DNA from: Pseudomonas fluorescens HK44
Lineage (GTDB): Bacteria > Pseudomonadota > Gammaproteobacteria > Pseudomonadales > Pseudomonadaceae
Direction of reading: 5' to 3'
DNA: 64,000 nucleotides
Assembly (NCBI RefSeq): GCF_000217955.3
Contig: NZ_AFOY02000023.1
Coordinates: forward strand, 62,001 to 126,000
Position numbers and translations under genes: made by a program. This document shows positions 49,080-58,933 of this stretch, piece after piece. Each line of letters starts with the position of its first letter. The first letter of the stretch is position 1. Below the pieces are notes generated by a model that was not told where the DNA came from, did no database searches, and was given only the letters and a program-made list of their open reading frames with translations.

Positions 49080-51860
49080 TCAGGACGTCTGAGCCGTTGA
49101 CTGATTATTCTGCTGATCACGTTGTGCGACCCAATGCTCGATCAGTTCACGCAGTTGTGAAAGCTCGACGGGCTTGGCCATGTGGCCATCCATGCCGGAC
49201 TGGCGTGCGCGTTCTTTGTGTTCGGCCAGGATGTGTGCGGTCAGCGCTACTACCGGTGTGCGAGTTCGCTGGTTGCCGACCTCCCAGGCACGCAATTGCT
49301 GGGTGGCGGAGAAACCATCGAGGATTGGCATTTCGCAGTCCATCAACACCAGGTCGTAGCGCTGGGCCTTCATCGCTTTCAAGGCTTCCTCACCATTGCA
49401 GGCGGTGTCCGGCTGAAGGTTGAGCTTGCCGAGCATGCCGCGAATCACTTTGGTTGAAATGCTGTTGTCTTCGGCCACCAGAATGCGGAAATCGCTCGGC
49501 ACCATGATCGCGGCAGGCACGCCGCTTGGCAGTTGCTGCGAGACGGCCAGGCCTTTGCTGCGTTGGCTCAGTTCGTCCGCCAGCGTGGTCTTGAGGGTGT
49601 AGCCGGCCACGGGTTTGGCGAGGATGCGCTTGATCCCGGCATTGCGCGCGATGACCTTGCTCGGCGCGTTGCTGATGCCAGTGAGCATGATCAGCAGAAT
49701 GTCGTGATTCAGGCTCGGGTCTTCCTTGATCTTCGCCGCCAGCTGCATGCCGGTCATGCCGGGCATGTTCTGGTCGAGCAGGACCACGTCGAAGTAGTCA
49801 CGCAGGTGCGCCTTGGTGCGCAGCAGGGCGAGGGCTTCCTTCCCGGAAGGTACGGCGCTGACGTTCAGCCCCCAGGCGCTGCATTGCTGCACCAGGACTT
49901 TGCGGCAGGTGTCATTGTCGTCCACCACCAGCACCCGGGCGCCTTGCAGCGGGCCATCGAGATCGGAGGTCGGGTGTTCGAGGCGCTCGGGGTCCAGCGG
50001 CAAGGTCAGCCACAGTGTGCTGCCCTGATTGCTGCCGCTCTTGATGCCGAATTCACCCTGCATCAGCAGAATCAATTGGCGAGCGATCACCAGCCCCAGG
50101 TTACCACCCAGACGTGTGGCGGAAAGGAAGTTCTTGCTGTGCAGTTCGGCATGCAGCAGGGCTTCCCGTTCTTCGGCATCCATCGGTTGCCCGCTGTCTT
50201 GCACGGCAATGCGCAAGCGCGGTTTGTGACTGCGTTCGTCGAGGGCAACGACGATCAGGATTTCGCCTTCGTCGGTTTTCTTCAGAGCGTTTTCCAGCAG
50301 GCTCAGCAGCGTTTGGCGCAGACGCGTCGGGTCACCGCTGATCACGCGAGGGACCTGTGGCTGGATGAAACTGATCAGCTCGACGTTCTGTTGTTCGGCC
50401 TTGGCGCGGAAGATGCTCAGGCAATCTTCGATCAGTGCGTTGAGGTCGAACTGCACGTCGTCGAGTTCGATTTGTCCGGACTCGAGCTTGGAGATGTCTA
50501 GGATTTCATTGATCAACGTCAGCAGTTCATTGCCGGCGCTGTGGATGGTTTGCACGTAGTCGCGTTGTTTAACCGACAGCGGGGTGCCCAGCAGTAGCTC
50601 GGTCATGCCCAGTACGCCATTCATCGGGGTGCGGATTTCGTGGCTGATTTTTGCCAGGAACTCGGCTTTGGCATTGATCTCGGCATTACTTGCAGCCAGT
50701 TCGCGGCTGACGCTGAAGCGGTCTTCGGTGATGCTGCGCTGGCGTTCGCTCAGGGCGATGCTCATCAGCACGCCGCTGATGCAGATGAAGGCCATCAAGG
50801 TCATGATCAGGCCTTGCGGTGCAACCAGGGTCAGCCCCAGCAGCGCCGGCAGGATGATCAGCGTGCCGACGTTGAACACCACCATCGCGGCGACGAACAG
50901 GCGTGCCGGCCGGTAACCCTTTTGCCAGTGATAGGCGCTGACAAAGAGCATGCTCAGGCCCGCCAGGGCCACCAGGGCATAGGTGATGATGTTCAGCGGC
51001 AGGGTGTCGACGAACAGCAACAGCAGACTGCACAGGACAATGAACAGGATGTCCCCCAGCAGCAATCTGTTCAATGGATGCGGGCCCAGCGGGGCAAAGA
51101 AGCGGTAGGCGAACATCAGGCCGCAAGGGGCCGTCAGCAGTAGCGCCAGGTAGGCGCCGGGTGTTTGCACGGCATGCCAGTCGGGAAGCCATGGACCCGC
51201 CAGGTTCAGCAGCAGCACCAGGCTCAGCAACAGCAACCCCTCGCACGCGGCCAGCCAGAGACTGCTTCGCGAGCGGCTATAGCCGTAGCGCGTGAGGTTA
51301 TACAGGATCAGCATCGCGATGCAGCCAAAAAACAGGCCGTAGATCAACGTCTGGTTCTGGTGCGCCGCCACCATCACCGCCGATTGCAGGGTGATATAGG
51401 GCCGCAACTCGTGTTCGGAAACCAGACGCAGATAAACGTCGAGGGGCTTGTCGCTTTGAGGCAGCGGCAACATGAAGTCGCTGCTGGGGAGCGGTCGCTC
51501 GCTCTGCGGTTGCTCGTTGCCGCTGGTCAATTGCTCGATCAGCGTATCGCCATCCAGAACGTAGAGGTTCAGGTGCAACAAATCGGGGGCGAAGATGCGC
51601 AGCAGTTGTTCGTGTTTGCCAGGGCTGAGCTTGAAACGCAGCCACAACGCGCCACTGGGTTCGGCGGCGGTGATCTGGTCGAGTTCGATCGGGCTGAATT
51701 GGTTGGTGTGGCGAGCCGAGCGGATATCGCTCAGTTGCAGGTCTGCCTGTTCGTCGAGCAATACCGCCCAGCCACTGCCTTGCGCGGCCTGGGCCGGGAG
51801 CATGCAGAGCAGGGTCAGCAGAATGACGGTGAAGCCTATGGCAATCCTGAGCCAGCGCAC
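49080..51860 (-). CDS. retS: hybrid sensor kinase RetS
   Basis: A 926-residue hybrid kinase: signal sequence, periplasmic 7TMR-DISMED2 sensor (about 30-180), seven helices (about 190-390), HisKA (FLAKISHEIRTPMNGVLGM, His407), a HATPase domain with a divergent G-box (LGGNLGLVIARQL), and two receiver domains (VVLLDQNMPGMTG and LVLMDCEMPILDG). Domain layout and position next to purD identify RetS. In P. aeruginosa it binds GacS and lowers its activity, holding down RsmY/RsmZ and so favouring acute virulence over biofilm. It starts with GTG at 51860 with AAGGGA 8 bases upstream; TATAAT on this strand at 51890-51895 may be its -10. Confidence 0.9.
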   Translation of the reverse strand: MRWLRIAIGFTVILLTLLCMLPAQAAQGSGWAVLLDEQADLQLSDIRSARHTNQFSPIELDQITAAEPSGALWLRFKLSPGKHEQLLRIFAPDLLHLNLYVLDGDTLIEQLTSGNEQPQSERPLPSSDFMLPLPQSDKPLDVYLRLVSEHELRPYITLQSAVMVAAHQNQTLIYGLFFGCIAMLILYNLTRYGYSRSRSSLWLAACEGLLLLSLVLLLNLAGPWLPDWHAVQTPGAYLALLLTAPCGLMFAYRFFAPLGPHPLNRLLLGDILFIVLCSLLLLFVDTLPLNIITYALVALAGLSMLFVSAYHWQKGYRPARLFVAAMVVFNVGTLIILPALLGLTLVAPQGLIMTLMAFICISGVLMSIALSERQRSITEDRFSVSRELAASNAEINAKAEFLAKISHEIRTPMNGVLGMTELLLGTPLSVKQRDYVQTIHSAGNELLTLINEILDISKLESGQIELDDVQFDLNALIEDCLSIFRAKAEQQNVELISFIQPQVPRVISGDPTRLRQTLLSLLENALKKTDEGEILIVVALDERSHKPRLRIAVQDSGQPMDAEEREALLHAELHSKNFLSATRLGGNLGLVIARQLILLMQGEFGIKSGSNQGSTLWLTLPLDPERLEHPTSDLDGPLQGARVLVVDDNDTCRKVLVQQCSAWGLNVSAVPSGKEALALLRTKAHLRDYFDVVLLDQNMPGMTGMQLAAKIKEDPSLNHDILLIMLTGISNAPSKVIARNAGIKRILAKPVAGYTLKTTLADELSQRSKGLAVSQQLPSGVPAAIMVPSDFRILVAEDNSISTKVIRGMLGKLNLQPDTACNGEEALKAMKAQRYDLVLMDCEMPILDGFSATQQLRAWEVGNQRTRTPVVALTAHILAEHKERARQSGMDGHMAKPVELSQLRELIEHWVAQRDQQNNQSTAQTS

Positions 51861-51920
51861 GGCGAAATCCCTTCGTAGATTGATGCCAGATTATAACTAT
51901 GCGCGGCGCCGGAATAGTAC

Positions 51921-51943
51921 GGCAAGGGCCATAGGCCCCTGCC
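51921..51943 (-). other. stem-loop between purD and retS
   Basis: GGCAAGGGCC and GGCCCCTGCC form a 10-base-pair stem with one mismatch around ATA. No T-run follows on the purD strand, so it is at most a weak terminator. Confidence 0.4.
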
Positions 51944-51959
51944 TAGCCGAATGGATAGC

Positions 51960-53255
51960 TTATTCCTGATTTTCGCCACGCTCACGGGCAATGGCGCGGT
52001 AGCCAATGTCCTTGCGGTAGAAACAGCCTTCCCAGTTGATTTGTGCGGCCAGTTTATAGGCCTGCTGCTGCGCGGCATCGACGCTTGCGCCCATGGCGGT
52101 GGCGCAAAGTACCCGACCGCCGGCGGTCACCACCTTACCGTCCTTGAGTGCGGTACCGGCGTGGAAGACTTTGCCTTCCAGTGCAGCAGCGGCATCCAGA
52201 CCTTCGATGGCCGCGCCCTTGGCGTAATCGCCCGGGTAGCCGCCGGCAGCCAGTACGATGCCGACGCTTGGACGTGGATCCCATTGAGCTTCGACTTTGT
52301 CCAGTGCCTGTGCCAGCGCCGCTTCGACCAGCAATACCAGGCTCGACTGCAGGCGCAGCATCACCGGTTGGGTCTCGGGGTCGCCGAAACGGCAGTTGAA
52401 CTCGATGACTTTCGGGTTGCCGGCCTTGTCGATCATCAAGCCAGCATAGAGGAAGCCGGTGTAGACGTTGCCTTCTTCGGCCATGCCACGCACGGTTGGC
52501 CAGATCACCAGGTCCATGACGCGTTGGTGAACTTCGCTGGTGACCACCGGGGCAGGGGAGTAGGCACCCATGCCGCCCGTGTTCGGGCCGGTGTCGGCAT
52601 CGCCAACACGTTTGTGGTCCTGGCTGGTGGCCATCGGCAGTACGTTCTTGCCGTCGACCATGACGATGAAGCTGGCTTCCTCGCCATCGAGGAACTCTTC
52701 GATGACCACGCGCGAACCGGCGTCGCCAAAAGCGTTGCCGGCGAGCATGTCGCGTACGGCGTCTTCGGCCTCGGTCAGGGTCATGGCGACGATCACGCCT
52801 TTACCGGCAGCCAGGCCGTCGGCCTTGATCACGATCGGCGCACCTTTTTCACGCAGATAAGCCAGGGCTGGCTCGATTTCGGTGAAGTTCTGGTAGTCGG
52901 CCGTCGGGATCTTGTGGCGAGCAAGGAAGTCCTTGGTGAATGCCTTGGAGCCTTCCAGCTGTGCAGCGCCCGCAGTTGGGCCGAAGCAGTCCAGGCCACG
53001 TTGGCGGAACAGATCGACCACGCCCGCAACCAGCGGGACTTCCGGACCGACGATGGTCAGGGAGACGTTTTTCTCGGCAAAATCGGCCAACTGCTCAAGG
53101 GCCAGCACGTCGATAGCGACGTTCTCGCATTTGGCTTCAATGGCAGTGCCGGCGTTGCCCGGGGCAACGAAGACTTTCTGTACGCGCGGATCCTGAGCGA
53201 CTTTCCAGGCCAGGGCGTGTTCACGGCCACCGCTGCCAATGATCAAAACATTCAT
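51960..53255 (-). CDS. purD: phosphoribosylamine-glycine ligase
   Basis: A 431-residue ATP-grasp enzyme of purine synthesis that joins glycine to phosphoribosylamine. Visible: MNVLIIGSGGREHALAWKVA at the start, PIVIKADGLAAGKGVIVAMT, GPNTGGMGAYSPAPV and VIEFNCRFGDPETQPVMLRL. It follows purH on the same strand across a 188-base gap holding a long inverted repeat. Sequence is full length. Confidence 0.97.
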   Translation of the reverse strand: MNVLIIGSGGREHALAWKVAQDPRVQKVFVAPGNAGTAIEAKCENVAIDVLALEQLADFAEKNVSLTIVGPEVPLVAGVVDLFRQRGLDCFGPTAGAAQLEGSKAFTKDFLARHKIPTADYQNFTEIEPALAYLREKGAPIVIKADGLAAGKGVIVAMTLTEAEDAVRDMLAGNAFGDAGSRVVIEEFLDGEEASFIVMVDGKNVLPMATSQDHKRVGDADTGPNTGGMGAYSPAPVVTSEVHQRVMDLVIWPTVRGMAEEGNVYTGFLYAGLMIDKAGNPKVIEFNCRFGDPETQPVMLRLQSSLVLLVEAALAQALDKVEAQWDPRPSVGIVLAAGGYPGDYAKGAAIEGLDAAAALEGKVFHAGTALKDGKVVTAGGRVLCATAMGASVDAAQQQAYKLAAQINWEGCFYRKDIGYRAIARERGENQE

Positions 53256-53322
53256 TTCAAAACCTCGGATGACGCTAATTCTGTTTTAGAACCTAAAGCG
53301 CTTCACGCCGTAGGAGGTTGCA

Positions 53323-53434
53323 ATGACGTCGGTAGATGCAAGGCGGAGCCCACCTCGATGAGCGGAGTTGCCTCTAGGCAATGAGCATCATCGAGGTGGG
53401 CTCCAACGCAGCAGATGCCGGCGTCAGTGCGACC
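53323..53434. repeat. long imperfect inverted repeat between purH and purD
   Basis: A perfect 17-base pair of arms, GGAGCCCACCTCGATGA (53345-53361) and its complement (53388-53404), encloses a smaller pairing TTGCC/GGCAA. Outer arms GACGTCGGTAGATGC and GCAGATGCCGGCGTC are similar but imperfect. It differs from the REPIN classes in this window and resembles a small non-autonomous element or structured RNA. Confidence 0.7.
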
Positions 53435-53443
53435 GTTGTCGTA

Positions 53444-55051
53444 TTAGTGACGGAAGTGGCGCATGCCGGTGAATACCATGGCGATGCCGGCTTCATCAGC
53501 GGCCGCAATCACTTCGTTGTCACGCATCGAACCGCCCGGTTGGATCACCGCAGTGATGCCGACCTTGGCGGCGTTGTCGATGCCGTCGCGGAACGGGAAG
53601 AACGCGTCCGAGGCCATGACCGCGCCTTGCACTTGCAGGCCGGCGTGTTCAGCTTTGATGGCAGCGATGCGCGCAGAGTTCACGCGGCTCATCTGGCCAG
53701 CGCCGACACCGATGGTCTGACGGTTCTTGGCGTAGACGATGGCATTGGATTTGACGTACTTGGCGACTTTCCAGGCGAAGATCAGGTCGTTGATCTCTTG
53801 CTCGGTCGGTGCGCGCTTGGTCACCACCTTCAGGTCTTCGCTGCCGATCATGCCGATGTCGCGGCTCTGTACCAGCAAGCCGCCGTTGACGCGCTTGTAG
53901 TCCCAGGCGGCGGCACGCTCAGCCGACCATTGGCCGCAGGCCAGCAGGCGAACGTTGGCCTTGGCGGCGACGATGGCACGGGCTTCGTCGCTGACCGATG
54001 GGGCGATGATCACTTCGACGAACTGACGCTCGACGATGGCTTTGGCGGTTTCAGCGTCCAGTTCGCGGTTGAACGCGATGATGCCGCCGAAAGCCGATTC
54101 GGTGTCGGTGGCGTAAGCCAGTTCGTACGCCTGACGGATACCGCCTTCGGCGTCCGGGCTCACGGCAACGCCGCACGGGTTGGCGTGCTTGACGATGACG
54201 CAGGCCGGTTTGACGAAACTCTTCACGCACTCCAGCGCAGCGTCGGTGTCGGCCACGTTGTTGTACGACAGTTCTTTGCCTTGCAGTTGGGTCGCGGTAG
54301 CGATGCCGACTTCGGCGGGCTTGGCTTCAACGTAGAACGCCGCGCTCTGGTGCGGGTTCTCGCCATAGCGCATTTCCTGAGCCTTGATGAATTGGCTGTT
54401 GAAGGTGCGCGGGAATTCGCTGCGACCTTCGGTGGTGAGGGTTTCAGCGGCCTGGTTCACGGTGCCCATGTAGTTGGCGATCATGCCGTCGTAGGCAGCG
54501 GTGTGTTCGAAGGCCTTGAGCATCAGGTCGAAACGCTGGGCGTAGGTCAGGCCACCGGCCTTGAGGCTTTCCAGTACGCTGGCGTAATCGCTGGCGTTCA
54601 CCACGATGGCCACGTCTTTGTGGTTCTTGGCGGCCGAGCGCACCATGGTCGGGCCGCCGATATCGATGTTCTCGATCGCGGTCGGCAGATCGCAGCCTGG
54701 TTTGTTGATGGTGGCTTCGAACGGGTAGAGGTTAACGGCGACCAGATCGATCGGCTTGATGCCGTGCTCGTTCATGATGGCGTCGTCGATACCGCGACGA
54801 CCGAGGATCCCGCCGTGGATTTTCGGGTGCAGGGTTTTCACCCGACCGTCCATCATTTCTGCGAAACCGGTGTAATCCGCGACTTCCACAGCGGCTACGC
54901 CATTGTCCTGCAGCAGCTTGAATGTCCCACCGGTGGAGAGGATCTCGACGCCCAGAGCTTCGAGCTCCTTGGCGAATTCGAGGATCCCGGTCTTGTCGGA
55001 AACGCTGATCAAGGCGCGGCGGATCGGCAGGCGGGTGGTCTGGTCGGTCAT
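53444..55051 (-). CDS. purH: bifunctional AICAR transformylase/IMP cyclohydrolase
   Basis: A 535-residue enzyme for the last two steps of IMP synthesis. N-terminal cyclohydrolase: RRALISVSDKTGILEFAKEL, STGGTFKLLQDNG, GRVKTLHPKIHGGIL. C-terminal transformylase: GKELSYNNVADTDAALECVK, IVKHANPCGVAVSPDA, and the end SDAFFPFRDGIDNAAKVGIT. The start at 55051 (MTDQTTRLP) is preceded by GGAAATTGAG. It is downstream of fis, as in P. aeruginosa. Confidence 0.97.
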   Translation of the reverse strand: MTDQTTRLPIRRALISVSDKTGILEFAKELEALGVEILSTGGTFKLLQDNGVAAVEVADYTGFAEMMDGRVKTLHPKIHGGILGRRGIDDAIMNEHGIKPIDLVAVNLYPFEATINKPGCDLPTAIENIDIGGPTMVRSAAKNHKDVAIVVNASDYASVLESLKAGGLTYAQRFDLMLKAFEHTAAYDGMIANYMGTVNQAAETLTTEGRSEFPRTFNSQFIKAQEMRYGENPHQSAAFYVEAKPAEVGIATATQLQGKELSYNNVADTDAALECVKSFVKPACVIVKHANPCGVAVSPDAEGGIRQAYELAYATDTESAFGGIIAFNRELDAETAKAIVERQFVEVIIAPSVSDEARAIVAAKANVRLLACGQWSAERAAAWDYKRVNGGLLVQSRDIGMIGSEDLKVVTKRAPTEQEINDLIFAWKVAKYVKSNAIVYAKNRQTIGVGAGQMSRVNSARIAAIKAEHAGLQVQGAVMASDAFFPFRDGIDNAAKVGITAVIQPGGSMRDNEVIAAADEAGIAMVFTGMRHFRH

Positions 55052-55133
55052 CTCAATTTCCATCAAAAGCAAAGGAAGTCAGCAAAAAAGGCGACCGGTT
55101 TTACGCGGGCGCCTTTCTGGTTTGATTGAATGC

Positions 55134-55454
55134 TTACAACAAATCGTACTGCTTGAGTTTCTTGCGCAAGGTGCCACGGTTCAGTCCCAGCAGCTCACTG
55201 GCCTTGGTCTGATTGCCCTTGACGTAGTTCATCACGCTTTCGAGCAGGGGAGCCTCGACTTCGGAGAGCACCAGGTTGTACACATCCGTGACGGCAGCGC
55301 CTTCAAGGTGGGCGAAATAATTGTGCAGCGCCTTCTCGACACTCCCGCGAAGGGTCTGGCCTTCTTCGCTCGGTGTATTGAGGTGCTGTTTCAAATTTAC
55401 GTTGTCGCTCACGGGTGCTGTTCCACTCACTAAAGTCTCGGTCATCATCGTCAT
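55134..55454 (-). CDS. fis: DNA-binding protein Fis
   Basis: A 106-residue nucleoid protein. The C-terminal helix-turn-helix NQTKASELLGLNRGTLRKKLKQYDLL is intact; the N-terminal part is longer than in E. coli. Fis bends DNA and activates rRNA and other growth genes. The ATG at 55454 overlaps the dusB stop by 4 bases, so it is the second gene of the conserved dusB-fis operon. Confidence 0.96.
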   Translation of the reverse strand: MTMMTETLVSGTAPVSDNVNLKQHLNTPSEEGQTLRGSVEKALHNYFAHLEGAAVTDVYNLVLSEVEAPLLESVMNYVKGNQTKASELLGLNRGTLRKKLKQYDLL

Positions 55455-56461
55455 GCGGCCACCCCTTCTCCGTCCCCTGTCAGGCTCTTGTAGCGCTCGG
55501 CGAAGAACTCCCGAACGTTGGCGCATTGTGTTTCCGTACCATCCAAACGATTGAAGTGGGCGCGAAACTCCCTGGCGCCCGGCAGGGTTGCGAGATACCA
55601 GCCGACATGCTTGCGGGCGATGCGTACGCCCATGACATCTCCATAGAAAGCATGGAGCGCGGCCAGATGCTCAAGCAGAATACGTTCCACCTCGATCAAT
55701 TCCGGTGCCGGGAGTTTTTCGCCGGTACGCAGATAATGCTCGATCTCACGAAAAATCCATGGCCGCCCCTGGGCAGCCCGGCCTATCAGCAGGCCATCGG
55801 CACCGGTCGCGTCAAGCACGTGCCGGGCCTTCTCGGGCGAGTCGATATCGCCATTGGCGAAGACCGGAATCGACACCGCCTGCTTGATCGCGGCAATGGT
55901 GTCGTACTCGGCAACACCTGTGTACAGATCGGCACGGGTCCGGCCATGCACCGCCAGCGCTGTAATGCCTGCCTGCTCGGCGATCTTCGCCACCGTCAGG
56001 CCGTTCTTGTTCGCCCGGTCCCAGCCCGTGCGGATTTTCAGCGTGACCGGCACATCAACCGCCGCCACGACGGCGTGCAGGATCTCGGTCACCAGTTCTT
56101 CATCTTTCAGTAACGCGGAGCCGGCGGCCTTGTTGCAGACCTTCTTGGCCGGACATCCCATGTTGATATCGATAATCTGAGCGCCCAGTTCGACGTTGGC
56201 GCGTGCTGCCTCCGCCAGCATCTGTGCATCGCCACCGGCGATCTGTACCGAGCGTGGCTCGGGATCACCTTCGTGGACCATGCGCAGACGCGATTTGCGG
56301 GTGTTCCACAAACTCATGTCGCTGGTGACCATTTCCGAGACTACAAGCCCTGCGCCCAGTCGTTTGCACAGCTGACGAAAGGGCTGGTCAGTGACCCCCG
56401 CCATCGGGGCGAGAATCAAGCCATTGTGCAATGTATATGGGCCGATGCGTACCGCCGACAT
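55451..56461 (-). CDS. dusB: tRNA-dihydrouridine synthase B
   Basis: A 336-residue FMN enzyme that reduces uridine in tRNA D-loops. Motifs: LAPMAGVTDQPFRQLCKRLG, DINMGCPAKKVCNKAAGSAL with the catalytic Cys, VTLKIRTGWD, VHGRTRADLYTG and FANGDIDSPEKA. First gene of dusB-fis. The 197-base gap upstream holds its promoter; no other gene is seen there. Confidence 0.96.
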   Translation of the reverse strand: MSAVRIGPYTLHNGLILAPMAGVTDQPFRQLCKRLGAGLVVSEMVTSDMSLWNTRKSRLRMVHEGDPEPRSVQIAGGDAQMLAEAARANVELGAQIIDINMGCPAKKVCNKAAGSALLKDEELVTEILHAVVAAVDVPVTLKIRTGWDRANKNGLTVAKIAEQAGITALAVHGRTRADLYTGVAEYDTIAAIKQAVSIPVFANGDIDSPEKARHVLDATGADGLLIGRAAQGRPWIFREIEHYLRTGEKLPAPELIEVERILLEHLAALHAFYGDVMGVRIARKHVGWYLATLPGAREFRAHFNRLDGTETQCANVREFFAERYKSLTGDGEGVAA

Positions 56462-56658
56462 AGGACTTCCCTGTTGTGGGGTCGGATCATGAGAGTTCGA
56501 AAAAGGGTTGGCATGATACCCGCTCTCGATGACTGGATAAAGGCTGAATTGGATAAAATCTGAACAGTTATTCCGTTATTGCCATCAGTTTGGTTCGAGG
56601 CGCCGGGAGTCAGAAAGTGGCCGTCAGCGGTGTGAGACTCGGTGCCGAGTGAAGCGAT

Positions 56659-57918
56659 TCACTCGGGCGAGTGGAAGCTCAGGCTGTAGTTCACGGCTTT
56701 GGGGCCCGGATCGAGGATGTCCAGGGCAATATGGATCGGTGTTTGCGGTGGCATTTCTGCGAGGTCCGCGAGGTCGCCATTGAGGTATTCGCCCGGTTTG
56801 AAACGGCGGCTGGCGATCAGGTGGCCATTGAGATCGGCAAAGCGTAGCTCCAGCAGCGGGAACGGCTGTGAGAACGACGCGCGGTTGTAGATGATCGCGT
56901 CGACCACCAGTGCGCCGCTGAAGTCCGGGTGACTGCGCACCACCAGGTTGCTGCTTTTGATTTTTGCGATGTCGACCTTGGACGGCACGCTGCAACCGAT
57001 GTGCGGGCACGCTTGCTGGAACCAGGGGCGGTATTGGTCCTGACGGGCCAGTTCGTCGAAATGATAGGCAATGTACTGGCCGGCAAGCGCTGCTGCGCCT
57101 AGCAGGACCATCAGGCCCCAAAAGAACCGGCGACCCCAGGGTGAGCGGCGTTTTTGCCAGTCGAGCTGTAGCGGGTCGTCGACCAGGTCCTGCAACACCT
57201 CGTCATGCATGGCCGATTCGTTGCGTGTGCGCTTCTTGCGTGCAGGCTCGGGCTCATGGGCTTCGTCGTCGAGGTCGTCATCGGTCGCGGACAGGCGTTC
57301 GTGTTTCGCTGGAGACTCCGACGTTTCGAATGGTTGGTCGAAGCGCAACTGCGGTGCCTCTGGCTCATCGTCCAGATCGACCAGTTCGAGCGACAGCGAG
57401 GGTTCGGTGCGCGAGGGTTTTTCCGGCTCGTCGGCGATGTCTGCCGATCGGTGGCTCTCGGTCGGTGGGTGCGTGTGCTCGCTGGCCAGCGCGCGTTCGG
57501 CGGCGGATTCACTGAACAGGCTGTCGGACCACGGCTCTTCGCCTTCGGATGTATCCCGGCGGGCGCTCAGCGAGTCTTCCTTGTGCTTGCGCTCATGGCC
57601 GAACTCTTTGGTGGGCTGGATTTCCCGTTGTTCGAGCTTGGCGAGTTCTTCGTCGAGGTCGAGGCTGTCCAGATCCAGTTCGGTGGCTGTCCACTGCTTC
57701 TGGCTGATGGCCCGTTGCGTGGGGGGGGCAACCGGAGGCGGGGTCTTGAGGGCGATAGCTTCCTTGCCCGTGCGTTGTTCGAGCAACTGCCGTGCGGCAT
57801 TGAACACTTGCAGGCAAGAGCCGCAGCGAACCACCCCACGGGCCACGCTCAATTGGGCGTGGCTGACGCGGAAACTGGTCTGGCAATGCGGGCACTGGGT
57901 GACGAAGCTATCGGTCAT
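56659..57918 (-). CDS. zinc-ribbon and DUF3426 domain membrane protein
   Basis: A 419-residue protein. The N-terminus is an MJ0042-type zinc ribbon (TQCPHCQTSFRV and VRCGSCLQVFNA, two CxxC pairs). A long acidic, low-complexity middle (about 60-265, rich in Glu, Asp, Ser) leads to one transmembrane helix (FFWGLMVLLGAAALAGQYIA) and a periplasmic DUF3426 domain ending SLSFHSPE. Function unknown. It lies 30 bases after prmA and is commonly found between prmA and dusB in pseudomonads. Confidence 0.9.
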   Translation of the reverse strand: MTDSFVTQCPHCQTSFRVSHAQLSVARGVVRCGSCLQVFNAARQLLEQRTGKEAIALKTPPPVAPPTQRAISQKQWTATELDLDSLDLDEELAKLEQREIQPTKEFGHERKHKEDSLSARRDTSEGEEPWSDSLFSESAAERALASEHTHPPTESHRSADIADEPEKPSRTEPSLSLELVDLDDEPEAPQLRFDQPFETSESPAKHERLSATDDDLDDEAHEPEPARKKRTRNESAMHDEVLQDLVDDPLQLDWQKRRSPWGRRFFWGLMVLLGAAALAGQYIAYHFDELARQDQYRPWFQQACPHIGCSVPSKVDIAKIKSSNLVVRSHPDFSGALVVDAIIYNRASFSQPFPLLELRFADLNGHLIASRRFKPGEYLNGDLADLAEMPPQTPIHIALDILDPGPKAVNYSLSFHSPE

Positions 57919-57948
57919 GCGGCCATCCGGAGTATGCAGGCGCTCATT

Positions 57949-58827
57949 TTAGCGCCGACGGCCGGTAATGCGCACCCAGCCATCGCGATTGGCAATCGGG
58001 TCCAGTTCAAAGTCCTTGGCATAAGCCTCTGCGACTTCCGGGCCTTGCTCGGCGAGGATGCCCGACAGTGCCAGGCGACCGCCGGGCTTGACCAGGCTGG
58101 ACAGTTGCGGGGCCAGGGAAACCAGTGGTCCGGCGAGAATGTTGGCCACCAGCACGTCAGCCTGCACCTGCGGCAGATCCTGGGGCAGGTACAGCGGAAA
58201 TTTCGCTTCGGCAATGTTGTTGCGCCCGGCGTTGTCGCGGGAGGCTTCCAGCGCCTGCACGTCAATGTCGGTGCCGACCGCTTCCTTGGCGCCCAGCAGC
58301 AGGGCGGCAATCGCGAGGATCCCCGAGCCACAGCCGAAGTCCAGTACGTGGCAGTCCTTCAGGTCCTGGCCATCAAGCCATTCCAGGCACAAGGCGGTGG
58401 TGGGGTGGGTGCCGGTGCCGAACGCCAGGCCCGGATCGAGCAGCAGGTTGACTGCATCAGGCTCGGGCGCAGCGTGCCAGCTCGGGACGATCCACAGGCG
58501 CTGGCCGAAGCGCATTGGCTGGAAGTTGTCCATCCAGCTGCGTTCCCAGTCCTGGTCTTCGATGACTTCGCAGTGATGCTCGGGCAATGGGCTGCCGGTC
58601 AGCAGCTCAAGGTGAGCCAGCACGCTGGCAGCTTCGGTGCCGCCCTCGAACAGGGCCAACAGGTGAGTGTGCGACCACAGTGGGGTGGTGTTCAGTTCCG
58701 GCTCGAAGATCGGCTGATCTTCGGCGTCCATGAACGTTACCGATACGGCGCCCACTTCAAGGAAAGCGTCTTCGTAGGTTTCGGCTTGTTCTGGGCTGAT
58801 GGCGAGACGGACTTGCAGCCAAGGCAT
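57949..58827 (-). CDS. prmA: ribosomal protein L11 methyltransferase
   Basis: A 292-residue SAM methyltransferase that trimethylates L11. It begins MPWLQVRLAISPEQAETYED; the SAM site reads LDFGCGSGILAIAALLLGAK, with the substrate-side motif DPGLAFGTGTHPTTALCLEW and post-I acidic VGTDIDVQALE. Open sequence upstream of 58827 runs through a REPIN and is not part of the gene. Confidence 0.96.
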   Translation of the reverse strand: MPWLQVRLAISPEQAETYEDAFLEVGAVSVTFMDAEDQPIFEPELNTTPLWSHTHLLALFEGGTEAASVLAHLELLTGSPLPEHHCEVIEDQDWERSWMDNFQPMRFGQRLWIVPSWHAAPEPDAVNLLLDPGLAFGTGTHPTTALCLEWLDGQDLKDCHVLDFGCGSGILAIAALLLGAKEAVGTDIDVQALEASRDNAGRNNIAEAKFPLYLPQDLPQVQADVLVANILAGPLVSLAPQLSSLVKPGGRLALSGILAEQGPEVAEAYAKDFELDPIANRDGWVRITGRRR

Positions 58828-58933
58828 GGCGGGCACCTTTGAAAAATATAGTGTGCAGCCTAGCGGGCTGCGAGAAGCGCGCAAGTTTACGCGAGAGCGG
58901 CGCAGAAGACGACCGGCTTGCCAGGGATATACC

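Noticed and set aside
53381..55129. A 582-codon open frame on the plus strand opposite purH
   Set aside because: It is antisense to the well-conserved purH and has the skewed composition of a GC-rich shadow frame; no family is recognisable.
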